Positions 1 to 11,212 of a stretch of 64,000 nucleotides of DNA are shown here, piece by piece. The translations under genes and the position numbers were made by a program. The stretch is taken from contig OX442430.1 of the NCBI GenBank assembly GCA_949361645.1, positions 5,692,543 to 5,756,542 of the forward strand. The letters run 5' to 3'. The notes below the pieces were generated by a model that was not told where the DNA came from, made no database searches, and was given only the letters and a program-made list of their open reading frames with translations. Position 1 is the stretch's first letter. The number at the start of each line of letters is the position of its first letter. Source of the DNA: Spongilla lacustris (lineage: Eukaryota > Porifera > Demospongiae > Spongillida > Spongillidae).

Positions 1-545
1 ACGGATGTTTACAATTACGCGTGTTTGCTATGTCTTAACTGAAGCTGTTGTGGTATACTGAGCCACGCAGCTAAATGTAATTATTATTTCTTTCTACATG
101 CATGCGCGGTAGGACCTAGATCTATCTGTTTGCCCTCACCCCTCAGTCAATTCAAAGCATATAGATTATTTAGGCAAGTCTAAATGATCAATGGTGAAAG
201 CGCCTCGAGCACTACCCGCCTCAATGCTTGGAGTTCTGTTACTAGTGTATGAACTGTTGTTAGATTTAAACTGCAGGTATAACTTTAACAATCTGCTACA
301 GGTACCTGGAAACTGCGACTTTATTATTAATTTCTGTCGTGAGATAACTCATGATCACCTTATCCGTGCCCAATCTACTCTTTGCAAGCAGCGAGCAGCG
401 CACTTGCATTATTGATATGAATTACATTAGAAGAGTTGCTTCAAGCTACGCTGGAGTTATAGTTTTCTGCACATGCATGATATGATCGACAATACATATA
501 TGTTCCGCACGGATATGATGTTCAATACGTAGCCTGTTGATTAAC
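1..545. other. No recognisable gene
   Basis: Only short open frames without family resemblance are present. I see no splice-supported exon, RNA gene or repeat array in this stretch. Confidence 0.5.
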
Positions 546-575
546 CGGCCAACCGGTTGATTAACCGGTTGGCCG
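546..575. repeat. Short perfect inverted repeat
   Basis: CGGCCAACCGGTT is followed by a four-base spacer and its exact reverse complement. It could be a hairpin or the end of a decayed mobile element. It lies about 175 bases before the larger foldback at 750-1213. Confidence 0.7.
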
Positions 576-749
576 CGGGTTGTTCAACCGGACATGCCAT
601 AATGCGCGTGCTCGTAAGTCGTGAACTCGTGGAGATGGAGAAAGACTCGATCAAGATGTCGTTTCAATAAAATATTGACTCCTCTTTTCCTGTTGGTGGA
701 AAACGTACCAGAAGCGCGGGTGATCAGAAAGGAAGTGGCGCAAAGAATC

Positions 750-1213
750 GTTAATGTCTATTGTCCTGAATGTCCACCCGGGGGTACAATTGTATACCCG
801 GGTGGACATGCAGCAAAAAACGTTTTTGCCGTTCGGTCACGGAAGGGACCTAATGGCATTTAACGGTACTACAAGTCTTTTCAGGATTGGGCCGAGATAA
901 GGCATACGCAAGGCTTAAATCCTTTTGGTGCATGTAGAACGTCGAGCTGTTCTAGTGGACCTATCCATTACGCTCCGTGAGGATCGGTCGGAGCGTAATG
1001 GATAGGTCCGCTAGCACGGGTCATTTTACGAGTACCGAAAGGATTTAAGCCTTACTTATCTCGGCCCGATCCTGAAAAGACTTGTTCTATAAGCCAGTAC
1101 TGTTAAATTCAGCCAGGTCCCTTCCGTGACCGAACGGCAAAAACATTTTTTGCTGTCCACCCGGGTGTCCAATTGTACCCCCGGGTGGACATTCAGGACA
1201 ATAGACATTAATC
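750..1213. repeat. Foldback element 1 (about 460 bp, near-perfect palindrome)
   Basis: The arms are about 750-977 and 989-1213 with an 11-base loop. The outer ends read TAATGTCTATTGTCCTGAATG and its reverse complement. Inner landmarks are CCACCCGGG, a TTGCCGTTCGGTCACGGAAGG block, and CCTATCCATTACGCTCCG around the loop. A few mismatches and small indels separate the arms. It encodes no protein I recognise. It is probably a non-autonomous foldback/MITE, and any transcript across it would form a long hairpin. Confidence 0.85.
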
Positions 1214-1659
1214 ATCTCAAAGGTACTCCAGATGCAGATGGCGCCTTTCGTCACTTCGTCAAAAAGAGCGGCTTTGCGTGCGTTGGTGGACTTGCAATCG
1301 GTTGGAATAAGAGACGTCCTGATTGATTCCGTGAAAGAAAAGAATCAGATACTAATCCTTTCACGATGGTGTCTTCTAGCAACGGCAAATCGAATGACTA
1401 AGAAATATTCAAAGCAGCCGGCTTGTTGGAGAAAATGCAAGTCTGCGCATTCCTCTTATAGGCAGAACATGTTCTGACATGTTGCGCTTACCTTGTGTTA
1501 TCGTTCAGATAACTGGTGAACACCACTCTCTTTATCGCCTTAGATGCAGTTCAGGTGTACTTCAGAGGTGTTATCGTGCAGATGATTTAGAGCCTTTTAA
1601 AGGTGACTACTCAATCCCTGTAGATGGATGGGAAGTCTAGCCCATAGTAACACTCTGCA

Positions 1660-2200
1660 AGCAAGCAGTCACCTTGGAACTCATTCACTGCCAATAAATG
1701 TAATTGCAAGCCTGGTACCTGTGAGAGTCGGAGATGCAGATGCAATAATAAATGAAATTGAGTGTAGCAGCCATTGCCACAAAGGGGGACCACTGCAAGA
1801 ACAAGCAACAGGATAGCAAAATCCCTAACCAAGGTTAATGCAGATTCTTTAAAAAAAGAATGTACGGATTTGATCACATATAGGTGCATGCAATTAGATT
1901 AAATGTGCAGTGGCAGACCCAAGGGAGGGGGGAGGAGTTGCAACCCCCCCTCCCTTATTTGGACCCACTGTTTGTATTATAAATCGTGATGTATAGATAA
2001 TTTTACTTTAACGTACATGACTTTAACCATGCATATTCCAGTAAATTGCATGCTTATTTAGCACTTCTTCAGATTGTAAATTCAGAAATAGATGTCATAG
2101 CAAAAGAACATGCAAATGCAAAACTGCTGGCTTCTCTTGCACATCACTTTGCCATCATGGGCATAATTGCACTAACAACGAAAAAGCAACAACACATGAG
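1660..2200 (+). pseudogene. Broken cysteine-rich (zinc-binding) tail of a transposon protein
   Basis: Two blocks on the plus strand encode closely spaced cysteines. Around 1693-1800 one frame reads NKCNCKPGTCESRRCRC and, after a frameshift and stops, another reads IECSSHCHKGG. Around 2090-2175 a second block reads CKCKTAGFSCTSLCHHGHNC. C-x-C..C-x-C..CxxxCH patterns like this are familiar from mobile-element proteins of invertebrates that also carry Ulp1-type peptidase domains, which fits the C48/PHD remnant at 3780-4480. Frameshifts and stops make it a pseudogene. The exact element family is not determined. Confidence 0.5.
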
Positions 2201-2235
2201 GTTGACATAGATTGCGACAAAATTGATGCTGGTTC

Positions 2236-3774
2236 TACAGTGGAAACCATCACACTTGCTCCTATAATTTTTTTGTACTTTTATTTTGTTCACTTGATTA
2301 TATTTCAATAACAATTGGCTCAAATGGAAATCTGACAACGTAGGTATAGTGTAAAACTATTTTTCAATATATACTGAAAGTTAAAAAGCATCACGTGACT
2401 ATTTACTTTTGTTATTACCACTTGTTGTGACCCCAGTACAAAAAAAATTGTGGGCATAATTCCTCCTCCTGTAGACAATAGATCTTAACCATATTCGCAA
2501 TATATCTAAAGAACAAGCATTAGCAACCTTTGGCCGAGTCGGTTTTTAAGTCCGGTAAATAGTTACGGTATTATCGAGCTAGATATGCGTTTTTAGCTCG
2601 TAAAAGCTTAGCGATGCTATTTCGTAGTACGCTCTCACTGGACTGATATATTTCGTTTCCGAGTCGTCACATGTTAGATCTATCGCGAAATCGTACTTGG
2701 GAGGCAATAGACCCTCCTTTGCCGTTAAAAAAGTGCCATCAGAGCTGAGTACCTGAAAACCTCCGCCATTTCGCGATGAATAGCATTTGAAACGTCATCA
2801 TTGCGTCATTTTGTATCATGAATATATTTATAATGTGACGTACGGCAGGATGGATGCAAGTGCTGTCAATGAAGATTGCGAAACGGTTCTTAACCTAACG
2901 ATGCTACATCTTGCAGCCACTCACGACGAACGTCAGAGGCAACTCTAAAGCTGGAAGCGAAGCGGACGCAATTAGCTATTTAGAAGCTGCCATCAAGGAT
3001 TCGAAGCTTTGGGTGATAGAACGCTAGCCTTGCGAATGCCTTGATGGCACGGAAAGCTTCCCAATTTGATGCTACTGATTTACTAGACGTTCGTCGTGAG
3101 TGGCTGTAAGATGCAGCATCATTAGGTTAAAAACCGTTTTCGCAATCATTCGTATTATCTCTGCCGATACGTCACTTATAAATATATTCATGATACAAAA
3201 TGTCGCAATGATGACGTTTCAAATGCTATTCATCGCGAAATGGCGGAGGTTTTCAGGTACTCAGCTCTGATGGCACTTTTTTAACGGCAAAGGAGGGTCT
3301 ATTGCCTCCCAAGTACGATTTCGCGATAGATCTAACATGTGACGACTCGGAAACGAAATATATCAGTCGAGTGAGAGCGTACTACGAAATAGCATCGCTA
3401 AGCTTTTACGAGCTAAAAACGCATATCTAGCTCGATAATACCGTAACTATTTACCGGACTTAAAAACCGACTCGGCCAAAGGTTGCTAATGCTTGTTCTT
3501 TAGATATATTGCGAATATGGTTAAGATCTATTGCCTACAGGAGGAGGAATTATGCCCACAATTTTTTTTGTACTGGGGTCACAACAAGTGTTAATAACAA
3601 AAGTAAATAGTCACGTGATGCTTTTTAACTTTCAGTATATATTGAAAAATAGTTTTACACTATACCTACGTTGTCAGATTTCCATTTGAGCTCATTGTTA
3701 TTTAAATATAATCAAGTGAACAAAATAAAAGTACAAAAAAATTATAGGAGCAAGTGTGATGGTTTCCACTGTAC
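2236..3774. repeat. Foldback element 2 (about 1.5 kb, arms about 740-760 bp)
   Basis: The left arm is about 2236-2998 and the right arm about 3040-3774, with a roughly 40-base loop. Landmarks on the left such as GCCGAGTCGGTTTTTAAGTC and CCTCCGCCATTTCGCGATG recur reverse-complemented on the right. The outermost parts of both arms contain the same transposon-protein piece (FKYNQVNKIKVQ on the right arm). A further short inverted match pairs 1845-1885 with 3855-3893. So part of the surrounding element is itself palindromic. Mismatches between arms are few, suggesting recent formation or gene conversion. Confidence 0.88.
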
Positions 3775-3779
3775 ATCGA

Positions 3780-4480
3780 TCTTTTCACAGAGCAATGTTT
3801 GGCTTAACTGCTGTGGGATTGTACTCACAAAATGGCATAAAGATGTCTTGCTGTATGTGATCAAATCCGTACATTCTTTTTTTAAAGATGATATTATTAA
3901 TGCATCACAGCACTTGATAAAGAAGGAGAACCCTACTTGTAGAGGTCTTCAATCACAGTTAGACTGGATTTCAGATGGAAATACAAAAAGGAGGTTTTGT
4001 TCAAGTACTGAACATTAATAAGTCACATTGGATAGCTGTATCTTCTATGAACTGCCAACAATCTACCATCATGCAATCTCCATGCCCTAAAAATTGAAGT
4101 ACAGTACATTGAGGTGCAAAAGCAAAAAGGACAAAGTGATTGTGGGTTGTTTGCTATTGCATTTGCCACCACGCTTGGCCATCTTCAAGACCCTGCAAGC
4201 ATAACCTATGACCAGGCTAAAATGAGAACACATCTCATTCACTGCGTTGAAACACAGAGTATGACACTTTTCCTTCACGTGGGTCTCGTAGACCTAGTGA
4301 TCCAAATATCGAAGCCTACTCAATCTATTGTGTCTGCCGAATGATTAATGATGGCATCCCATGATCCAGTGTTCCTCATGCACAGAGTGGTATCATATGG
4401 CTTGTTGTGCTGTGCCTTCACGGTTCAGGACAAACAAAAGACTACAATGGAAATGCCAGTCTTGTGCAAAGTAACACAGT
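3780..4480 (+). pseudogene. Decayed Ulp1-like C48 peptidase plus PHD finger, transposon-borne
   Basis: Several frames must be combined to see this protein. About 3850-3960 encodes INASQHLIKKENP..GLQ, the start of a Ulp1/SENP-type peptidase domain. About 3975-4050 in another frame encodes GGFVQVLNINKSHWIAVSS, with the HW of the catalytic histidine. 4114-4340 encodes KQKGQSDCGLFAIAFATTL, with the conserved Gln and the catalytic Cys of DCG. At 4318-4480, again with a frame change, come YCVCRM and QCSSCTEWYHMACC..WKCQSC, a PHD-type zinc finger. Peptidase C48 cleaves SUMO-like conjugates in the characterised family. Copies fused to PHD fingers occur in animal transposons. At least three frame changes show the copy is dead. 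Confidence 0.75.
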
Positions 4481-4785
4481 TCACTCATTGTCATACATGC
4501 ATGTACATGTAGCTGATCCTCATTTGTTCTACTTGCATCCAATCATCCTTCCCTATTTTATTGTTCAATACTATACAAGCATGTAGAATGATATTCATGC
4601 AGGTATTGTAGAAGATGCATAAACACTGCAAGCAATATAGGACATCTCATTTGGTCAAATATACACCAAAAATAAACTTAATGAATGCACAAATCACATG
4701 CATATATATGCATGCCGCATGCGTAATATGAAGGCAAGATGTAATGAAGTTTGGAAAGTTGTGCACCTTAGATACAACTTCAATC

Positions 4786-5745
4786 TTTACAGCACATAGT
4801 TCTAAAAACAAAATCCATCTGAAGTCTTAACAGAGCAGTCTATATGTTTATTGCAATAAGATGGTGCCCAAAGAGTAAGGTGTGTGACTTACTCATGCTC
4901 TGTACATGTGAAATCTAAGAGGGGGGCATGGGCATGTATGATTAAGGAGGATGTGAAAGGATAAAACAATTCACTTATCGTAATAGATCCATGTTCAAAA
5001 CGAGAAGTATAAATAAGCACATACCCTAATTTTTTATAAAGAATAAAAATGCAGAACAGAATGATGCACAAATGTAATATTCAGCAGGGCAAAGGGCACT
5101 CACTCTCCCCCCCCCCCTTCCTCCCGAGAATCATATGATATGTCCCAATATTGATCAACACTTGTTCGTACTATAAAGTTGTTACCCCGCCGCTCTATTG
5201 TGCATGTGAGACATATTATATGCCCCGTCCCCAGCCCTTTACTATGGCCATGGATTCATGTAAGTCAGGGTATTAAGCACATTCCACAGGGCTTCAGTTG
5301 TCCGTGGGTCGTTGCCGGTGTCGGAGGATTGGGTGACCCCATATTCGGTTACCTCCCGGTCACGGTATTCTAGGATCCAGTGACTCCGAGTCACCGGATC
5401 CTAGGATATCGTAACCTGGGGGGTCATTCCATCCTGGGATACAATGACTCCGGGGGGTCATTCCATCCTGGGATACAATTACTCCCTTGGGATACGGTGA
5501 CTCTCTCTCCACATCCGACCATGATTCTACATACATGTGGCACATAATCCTATACACAGCAAGATGTTTGGTTTACGAGTAATATCAAAAAAAGGCAAAT
5601 CTTTAATGTGACAATTCATATAAAGTAACAGTTACATTCATTTACACTCTTTTCACAGTTTCATAATGACTTGCTGTATTCGTAATATACATGTATATTG
5701 CTTCTTGGCAATGCTGGGAAATGCTGTCGATGACATTTATAATAG
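4786..5745. repeat. Dispersed repeat D1, copy at 14041-14985
   Basis: About 950 bp recurs in direct orientation at 14041-14985. Shared landmarks are TTTACAGCACATAGTT, the GAAATCTAAGAGGGGGGCATGGGC block, CCGCCGCTCTATTGTGCATG, and the 3' end of the OTU frame. Short GGATCC/CCTAGGATA-like repeats differ in number between the copies. It probably represents the middle of the same mobile element that carries the C48/PHD and OTU frames. Confidence 0.8.
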
Positions 5746-6163
5746 AAGCATGTTTCAGCCACTTATGCTGTCCTCGTGAAATAGCATACACAAAGATTGA
5801 TGTCTGCAACATTTGTGCAGCTGCGAAGATTTTTAGTTCTGATGCCCAAACAGTAAGTGCATCCATCTTTGTAGTCTTCAAATATTTGTTCATTGATTCA
5901 TCATCTTCCTTTAGGTACGACGAAAATTTATCAGCATTGTGAGACACATATGATGTTATTAAAGCACACATTTCAGTAAGATCTTCCTGTGATTCTGTGA
6001 TTAATAACGCCAGTGCTGTAAAAAAGCAGTTACCATCAGCCCGGATCCTTCCTCTAGCTTGATGATTGTGGAATCTTATAAAGCTCTGTGGCTCAGAAAT
6101 ATGACTATGATTTCCTCTAATGTAGTTCAGTCCCAGATGCTGACATTGCATTATTTCCATCAT
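5642..6163 (-). CDS. OTU-family cysteine peptidase domain (mobile-element associated)
   Basis: The 173-residue frame contains the OTU signature. RADGNCFFTALALL (about residues 40-53) holds the Asp and catalytic Cys context, a WASELKIFAAAQML helix follows, then IFVYAISRGQHKWL, and ASHYETV near the C-terminus supplies the catalytic His. OTU proteins are deubiquitinating cysteine peptidases. The region before it (SEPQSFIRFHN) also fits. Upstream the expected frame continues only with a shift (VFTPDDGNN in another frame), so the N-terminus is broken or lies in another exon. A second copy at about 14870-14990 keeps only the last residues. Its setting between repeats and opposite a C48/PHD remnant suggests that it belongs to a transposon and is not a host gene. 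Confidence 0.72.
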   Translation of the reverse strand: MMEIMQCQHLGLNYIRGNHSHISEPQSFIRFHNHQARGRIRADGNCFFTALALLITESQEDLTEMCALITSYVSHNADKFSSYLKEDDESMNKYLKTTKMDALTVWASELKIFAAAQMLQTSIFVYAISRGQHKWLKHASIINVIDSISQHCQEAIYMYITNTASHYETVKRV

Positions 6164-6164
6164 C

Positions 6165-6819
6165 AGGTGTAAACACTGGTTTCATTTCTGTTGATGGGAA
6201 GAAATCCACTTCTTTGTCTTAATAATAATGCATAACTCTATGATAATGCATTGTAAACCACTCCTTGTGTACATGTCATGTGAATAAGTGCTTATTAAAC
6301 ACATTAACTTACCATTTACTGTTTCCTTGCTGAGTTCCTTATTCCAACTTGTCCTTATATATATATCCAATTGCAAAATTCATCTAAACTCAATGATGAC
6401 ATTAGCAGGTATGTTCTATCAATGATATTAATTGTTTTCATACCATCTATTGATCTACGCCAATACCTCAAAAGTTCAAGATCTTCAACAACAGTGCAAT
6501 TTACAGAAGTCGAATTTTTTTCTGAATTCATCTAACTCCTCCCACAGGTCCTCAGTTACAATTACAAAATCACCCCCCATAACTTCCCTGAGTTGGAGCT
6601 CTCCATTGTATTCACGGAATTTTAACCGTCAACGAGTAAGTCTCTGCTCATAGCAAATTCACCTTCCTGGATTCCCAGTGATTCAAGCTGTAGATTTGGC
6701 AGAATAAGAGTATACATGTACATTAAAATAAATCTACATCAAAATCTTCATCTTCATCTGCTCTGTAACACTGCTCAACTGCTCCAGTTCTCCACAATCG
6801 CAGGTAGTGTGGGCTGCAT
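6165..6819. other. No recognisable gene
   Basis: AT-rich sequence with short open frames only. It is probably the 5' continuation of the OTU-bearing element. Confidence 0.4.
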
Positions 6820-8308
6820 GCATGCATTGTGTAGTAAAGGAATAGTAAAGAATCCTTATCACTGCAGAGACTTCTCGTGTTCATGTGCATCAGTGCCAAG
6901 AGCATATGCAGACATCAGAACCAACCCATCTTAGCATACAGTATCGACTTTTACTAGTGCATCCATCAGCTATAGCACATAAAGGATAATTAGTAATAAC
7001 GTATGCATCCCTTTGTTGCCCTCTGACATCAATAATTGCCTGGGCTAACATATTCAAGTTAAAATTGATTCTATACATTTTCTCAATAAAGCAACTTTCT
7101 ATTTCAATCTGAGTATTATCCCTGATTGTAAGTGGAAAAGCTTTGAAAATCATTTCATTGTACCACTATAATTTAATCAATGTTAACATTGATGGCACTG
7201 CACGCACTCTTGCAAATCTTACAAAGATGGGGCATATATATAATTACATTATGTATATACATGTATATATAGCAGCCATATGAGAAGCACAAATTAAACG
7301 TTTGGCCAGCAAGCAGAGCAGTATACAATCTAGCCTCTTTGGTGCATTCACAGTCTGTGAATATACACATTAGAAGAAAGCAATCTGGTGCTGCTCATAT
7401 AGATTGATATTTGATGCAATCACTTCTTCCTTTACCTTTTATGTCTGTTTACACAAACGATTGTGCATTTCTCCAAATCCATCGTATTGCTGCTTATAGA
7501 GGAACCATATAATTGCCAGATCAGATGTTACAACTACTTCAATGTGTGTTTTAGATACTCTGCATTATAATAGTGATATTCATCAAGTTATTTTTGCCAT
7601 GATTATTTGATATGCATCCTGAAAACTAAATGTGAAACTTTAAGTCAATTATTATATGTTCCACGTGCAGTTAAAAGGTACCTTGTAGATATATAATTCC
7701 ACAGTCCGAGCTGTACCTAAATGCTAGTTGTACCTAAATGCTAGTTGCCTCAAAATACACATTTTAAAAATGAACCAAAACTATTCAAATCTGCATTTCA
7801 TCATGTCCAAACAATAATCTTACCCTATAGAATTGCACCTATACATATGTAATCTTGACATGTGACTGCATCGTATAAGAGCGCTTAATACATCTACGTA
7901 AATGTATATGTGTATCAGTTTGCTGTCAATAAATAAAATAAATAATACAACTACTACAATATTTTTTAAAATAAGTATTATTGTTTCATATCTCTCTGTT
8001 GCTTTCTTTGCAGAATATTTTACGCAACTGAATCATATTTGGAAGTTCCTCGTATTTCGTTCACTGGACACGTGCGCATTGATGTAAATATGCGAAACAA
8101 TGTCAATTGTAATTTTGACACTAACATTTGTGTTGATCCCAATCCAAATAAGGATTGGAATTCTAATGGGACATCCGAATTCTCCTTTTTGGACTGTAGT
8201 GTTACATCAGCCCTTAATACAGCTGGAAGTTACGTGGGCTCTAGCGATCCAGTTCTTGGTGCAAAGGTACTTACGAACATTAATCAGTCATTTCCCAAGC
8301 TTGTTGGA
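6820..8308 (+). repeat. Segmental duplicate of the VioB-like gene 5' region (copy 1)
   Basis: This stretch aligns in order with 25466-26425 and then 28330-28675. Shared landmarks are GCATTGTGTAGTAAA, CATCCATCAGCTATAGCACATAAAGGAT, TTGATATGCATCCTG, ATATGTGTATCAGTTTGCTGTCAATAAA and AAGTATTATTGTTTCATATCTCTCTGTTGC. The roughly 1.9-kb retroelement insertion found in copy 2 is absent here. Homology stops abruptly at about 8308 within the coding exon. Confidence 0.88.
8014..8308 (+). pseudogene. Truncated VioB-like exon (paralogue of 28393 onward)
   Basis: A pyrimidine-rich tract ending TTTCTTTGCAG precedes the frame exactly as in the full gene. The frame runs through YLEVPRISFTGHVRIDVN to NQSFPKLV and then meets unrelated sequence and a stop. 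Compared with the long copy there are about five amino-acid differences in the first 87 residues after the Leu (for example Met/Thr, Cys/Pro, Lys/Glu) and no frameshift or internal stop. Only the first tenth of the protein is present, with no ferritin-like domain, so the fragment cannot encode the enzyme. It could still supply an alternative first coding exon. Confidence 0.82.
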
Positions 8309-8588
8309 TAGTTTACGCTAAGCCTTTACTCAGTATATATTCATATAGCTTTACGGAGGCTCCGTTGACATGCCTTCGTGGCCGCACAAGCTAGGAGCTA
8401 GGAAGGCCCGGGAGGGCATTCACACTCGCACGTATCTGCGTTCTAATAGGAATTGCATGCCACGTGAGGATCACATACTATACTATAGTTGCACACGTGT
8501 ATACCTTGTTGCAGGACTGCGGGTCCTCATGAGGAGGACATTGACAAGTGCACGTCTCTTCGTTGTAGTAGTGTCCAGGAAAGCATTA
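8309..8588. repeat. Degenerate repeated block flanking the MITE
   Basis: The pattern GG(A/G)AGG..ATTGACAAGTGCACGT followed by TTCGTTGTAGTA occurs around 8400, 8530 and again at 9525 beyond the MITE. This indicates a diverged tandem repeat into which the MITE at 8589-9504 inserted. Confidence 0.5.
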
Positions 8589-9504
8589 GGGTCAACTATC
8601 GATAAGGTTTTGAGCCTATCGGTAATTATCAGTATGTAAACACCTATTATCGAAAATTTACTGAAATTGCTCTACGCCTATCGATAAAAAACTTACCGAT
8701 AAGCTTTCTTACTGAACGGTAACGATTACCGCTAAGGTATATATAGGCGTGTCCTAAGGGTATCTCTTGGCATCTTAGTATCATTTGGCATCCGTGATCC
8801 AGTAGGTTGTGGCCTTATTAGCATTCCTTCGTAGCCTGCAAGGTTATTGATGGGTTCCCATTTTCCCAAGTGTTGTGTGCGGATTATTAATGGTCCTTGG
8901 TCCAACCTATACCCATTTAATATCGTACTTTGGTTGGCCTTCGATGACCAATAATCTCCTTCGAAATAACCTGATATTTTGCAAGGAAGATGCAATGGCA
9001 ACTTGATCATATGGACCCTAGGTTTTTGTGATGACGAAGCGTTTCAGCCTGTGGTCAGGGTGTTTCTTATCTAGTAGCTTTGTTTTTATACATGTAAGTT
9101 AAAAACGTCAAGTCTCTGTAATTGTACACCAGTACCAGCGGACCGTATATTGATTTATATCGGTTACGTGTGTCCGCAAACGCACAGTTCGTTGCCTGAC
9201 GTCACAGTGCTATAGAAACAACTTCTGTTCAAACATGTACTCATGTTGTAGTGCGAAAACTCCCTCTAGTAATTACCACTAATTCGGTTAATTTTGACCA
9301 TGCACTTGTTGTCGTGAATAATTATTTGGAAGGCCAGTACAAGAAATATAAAAAAATCAATAAGAAAGCCGAGTGTTACCGATAATATTCGGTTAGAAGT
9401 TATCTCTTACTGAAAGGTAATGATAAGAAAAGTGTCTTACCGATTGCTTAACGGTATCGGATAACTGGTAAGCGGTAAGGACCAAACTTATCGATAGTTG
9501 ACCC
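8589..9504. mobile_element. Non-autonomous DNA transposon (MITE), TA target duplication
   Basis: The ends GGGTCAACTATCGATAAG and CTTATCGATAGTTGACCC are perfect 18-bp terminal inverted repeats flanked by TA on both sides (8587-8588 and 9505-9506). Subterminal regions are rich in short TTACCGATAAG / ATCGGTAA words in both orientations. No transposase frame is present in the 916 bp. A TA duplication fits the Tc1/mariner group and related superfamilies. The assignment to one superfamily is inference. Confidence 0.82.
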
Positions 9505-9506
9505 TA

Positions 9507-10118
9507 GAAAGCATGGACCTCGGGAAGGACATTGACGCTTGCACGTAGTTTGGTTGCAGTACTACTGCGGAGGGTCACATGACTCGTGGTTAGGTCTTAG
9601 GAGGCAGCGCCGTTGAGAGCTGGCATGGGCCCCAGGGCTATATAACCCCATTAATGGTCCCCATTGGGATGGGTGCGGTAGATATACATGTACATAAAAC
9701 ACCACACAGCGTGAAAATATATCGCTTTCGTGTATTGGGTTATATCTGGCATTTGTTGTCAGTTACACATACATGTACTGCATGCGGGTATGATAATGTA
9801 ACATTTTTTTATACGCATACATGTATACATGTATAGGGCCTATATATATTACGCGCAAAGCATGGATTTGCGCAATCCAGGGATTATCCTGCATGTGCAA
9901 ACCCTGGATCCATGGTTTGTGGTACAAATCCTGGATCCATGCATGGTTTGTGGCAGCGCAATCCTGGTATTGCTCGTGCGCAAAGCATATAGATCTGTAA
10001 TATATACGATCAGCCCAAGACTCAGTGATTTCTATTGATAAAAATGACAAACTATCATTTTTATCGTTATGTATAGGTCGCGCGATCGTCGTCCCTAGCT
10101 ATATATATTTTAGCACAA
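9507..10118. other. Non-coding, short interspersed repeats
   Basis: Between 9850 and 9975, words such as CCTGGATCCATG and GTTTGTGG repeat in a small array. A short hairpin (ATGACAAACTATCATTTTTAT) lies near 10043-10063. No gene is seen. Confidence 0.4.
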
Positions 10119-10308
10119 CACCACTAATGGCCACTGCTCTGTCTTCCAAATGGGACAAAGCCTTTTCCATTACCAGCAGCTATGTCAGATCACGGCTTGC
10201 TTTTGCAGGGGTTCGAGCAGTGAGCCTCTGTCTTAGAGGATCCCGCACCAAATGGAGAAGTGGGCTGGGGTTTGAAGATGGTGCTCCTCTGGCCTCATTC
10301 ATGGATTA
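10119..10308 (+). mobile_element. Fragment of a mobile-element polyprotein C-terminus
   Basis: The frame from about 10127 reads KWDKAFSITSSYVRSRLAFA and CLRGSRTKWRS before a stop. I recognise this S-x-V-R-x-R-L-x-F-A..CLRGSR pattern as the end of a retroelement-type protein common in invertebrate genomes, but cannot name the element. A second, frame-broken copy of the same segment lies at 41735-41830. Confidence 0.5.
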
Positions 10309-10309
10309 A

Positions 10310-10985
10310 ATTTATTGTCTTATTATTTCTCTTTTTAATTACTTATCATCTATTATGTATTTCATGTTTTTATTAATTTAATTGGCTGTTCTAATTGTAC
10401 CACTTTGCTTTCACGCGCGTATAATATAAATATTATATGCGTCCATCACAAAAAAAATATTTATACAAATCTTTTCATATCAGAGAATCCTATGTTAACG
10501 TCCGATGTACACATATACCGTCAACAACAATACGTGACTAATTATAACCTCAACTTCGTACCTACAACACATTAGTCAAACTTGTGAATGGCTCCCGGCC
10601 CGGCCCTCGACAGTTGCAATGAGGACCTTGGGACTGGCTGGCTTCCCTGACAACTCTATTGGTATCGCCAGGATATGATGTGCCGGATGCGAGATCGCGG
10701 ACGGAAGGCTCCTATATAGTCTAATAAATATATAGGCACTCTAGCTCTGCTTGTATAACTTTTCACAACTGAATCCTGCACGGCCGCCCCCGCCCTAATT
10801 ATGCTATACTAATCCTCAAAATCGGAGGGGGGACAATTCCTGGGGGGAGTCGGGACATATGTATTCCTGTTACAACGGTATAACATATACAACAACTAGC
10901 TGGCTTGTTTCTTAACCATCCCTTGACCCCTATCCCACGGGTGCAGTACTAATAAGTACTAAAACCGGAAGTTCAGAAATAGCTC
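10310..10985. other. No recognisable gene
   Basis: AT-rich 3' flank of the mobile-element fragment, then unique sequence. Nothing codes for a recognisable product. Confidence 0.4.
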
Positions 10986-11039
10986 ACGGAATTACTATTC
11001 ATCCTCCACAAAGGGTCTACTACTGTATTCAGAACACCT

Positions 11040-11212
11040 GCAACTTGTCTTGGTGCAAGTGGTTATTGCCCCTTGACAAGCACTTGTTTACTTGTTCATG
11101 GTTGCCCACAAATCTGGAAATTAGTGGTATGGGTTCGGCCAATAACACTTACGCCTGAACACTATATAAATGCGCAGCTTGCATGGCATGCTTCATATAC
11201 TTGACATCAGCC
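11040..11212 (+). promoter_or_regulatory. TATA/CCAAT promoter of paralogous gene 1
   Basis: In order: CACTTGTTTAC, then GGTTGCCCACAAATCTGGAAA, a CCAAT box in TTCGGCCAATAACA (about 11139), and CTATATAAATG (11162-11172) about 45 bases before an ATG. The same ordered elements recur at 19890-20102 and, without TATA and exon, at 18990-19080. Three-fold conservation of the order is the main evidence that this is a promoter. An LTR-like repeat is the alternative. Confidence 0.65.
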
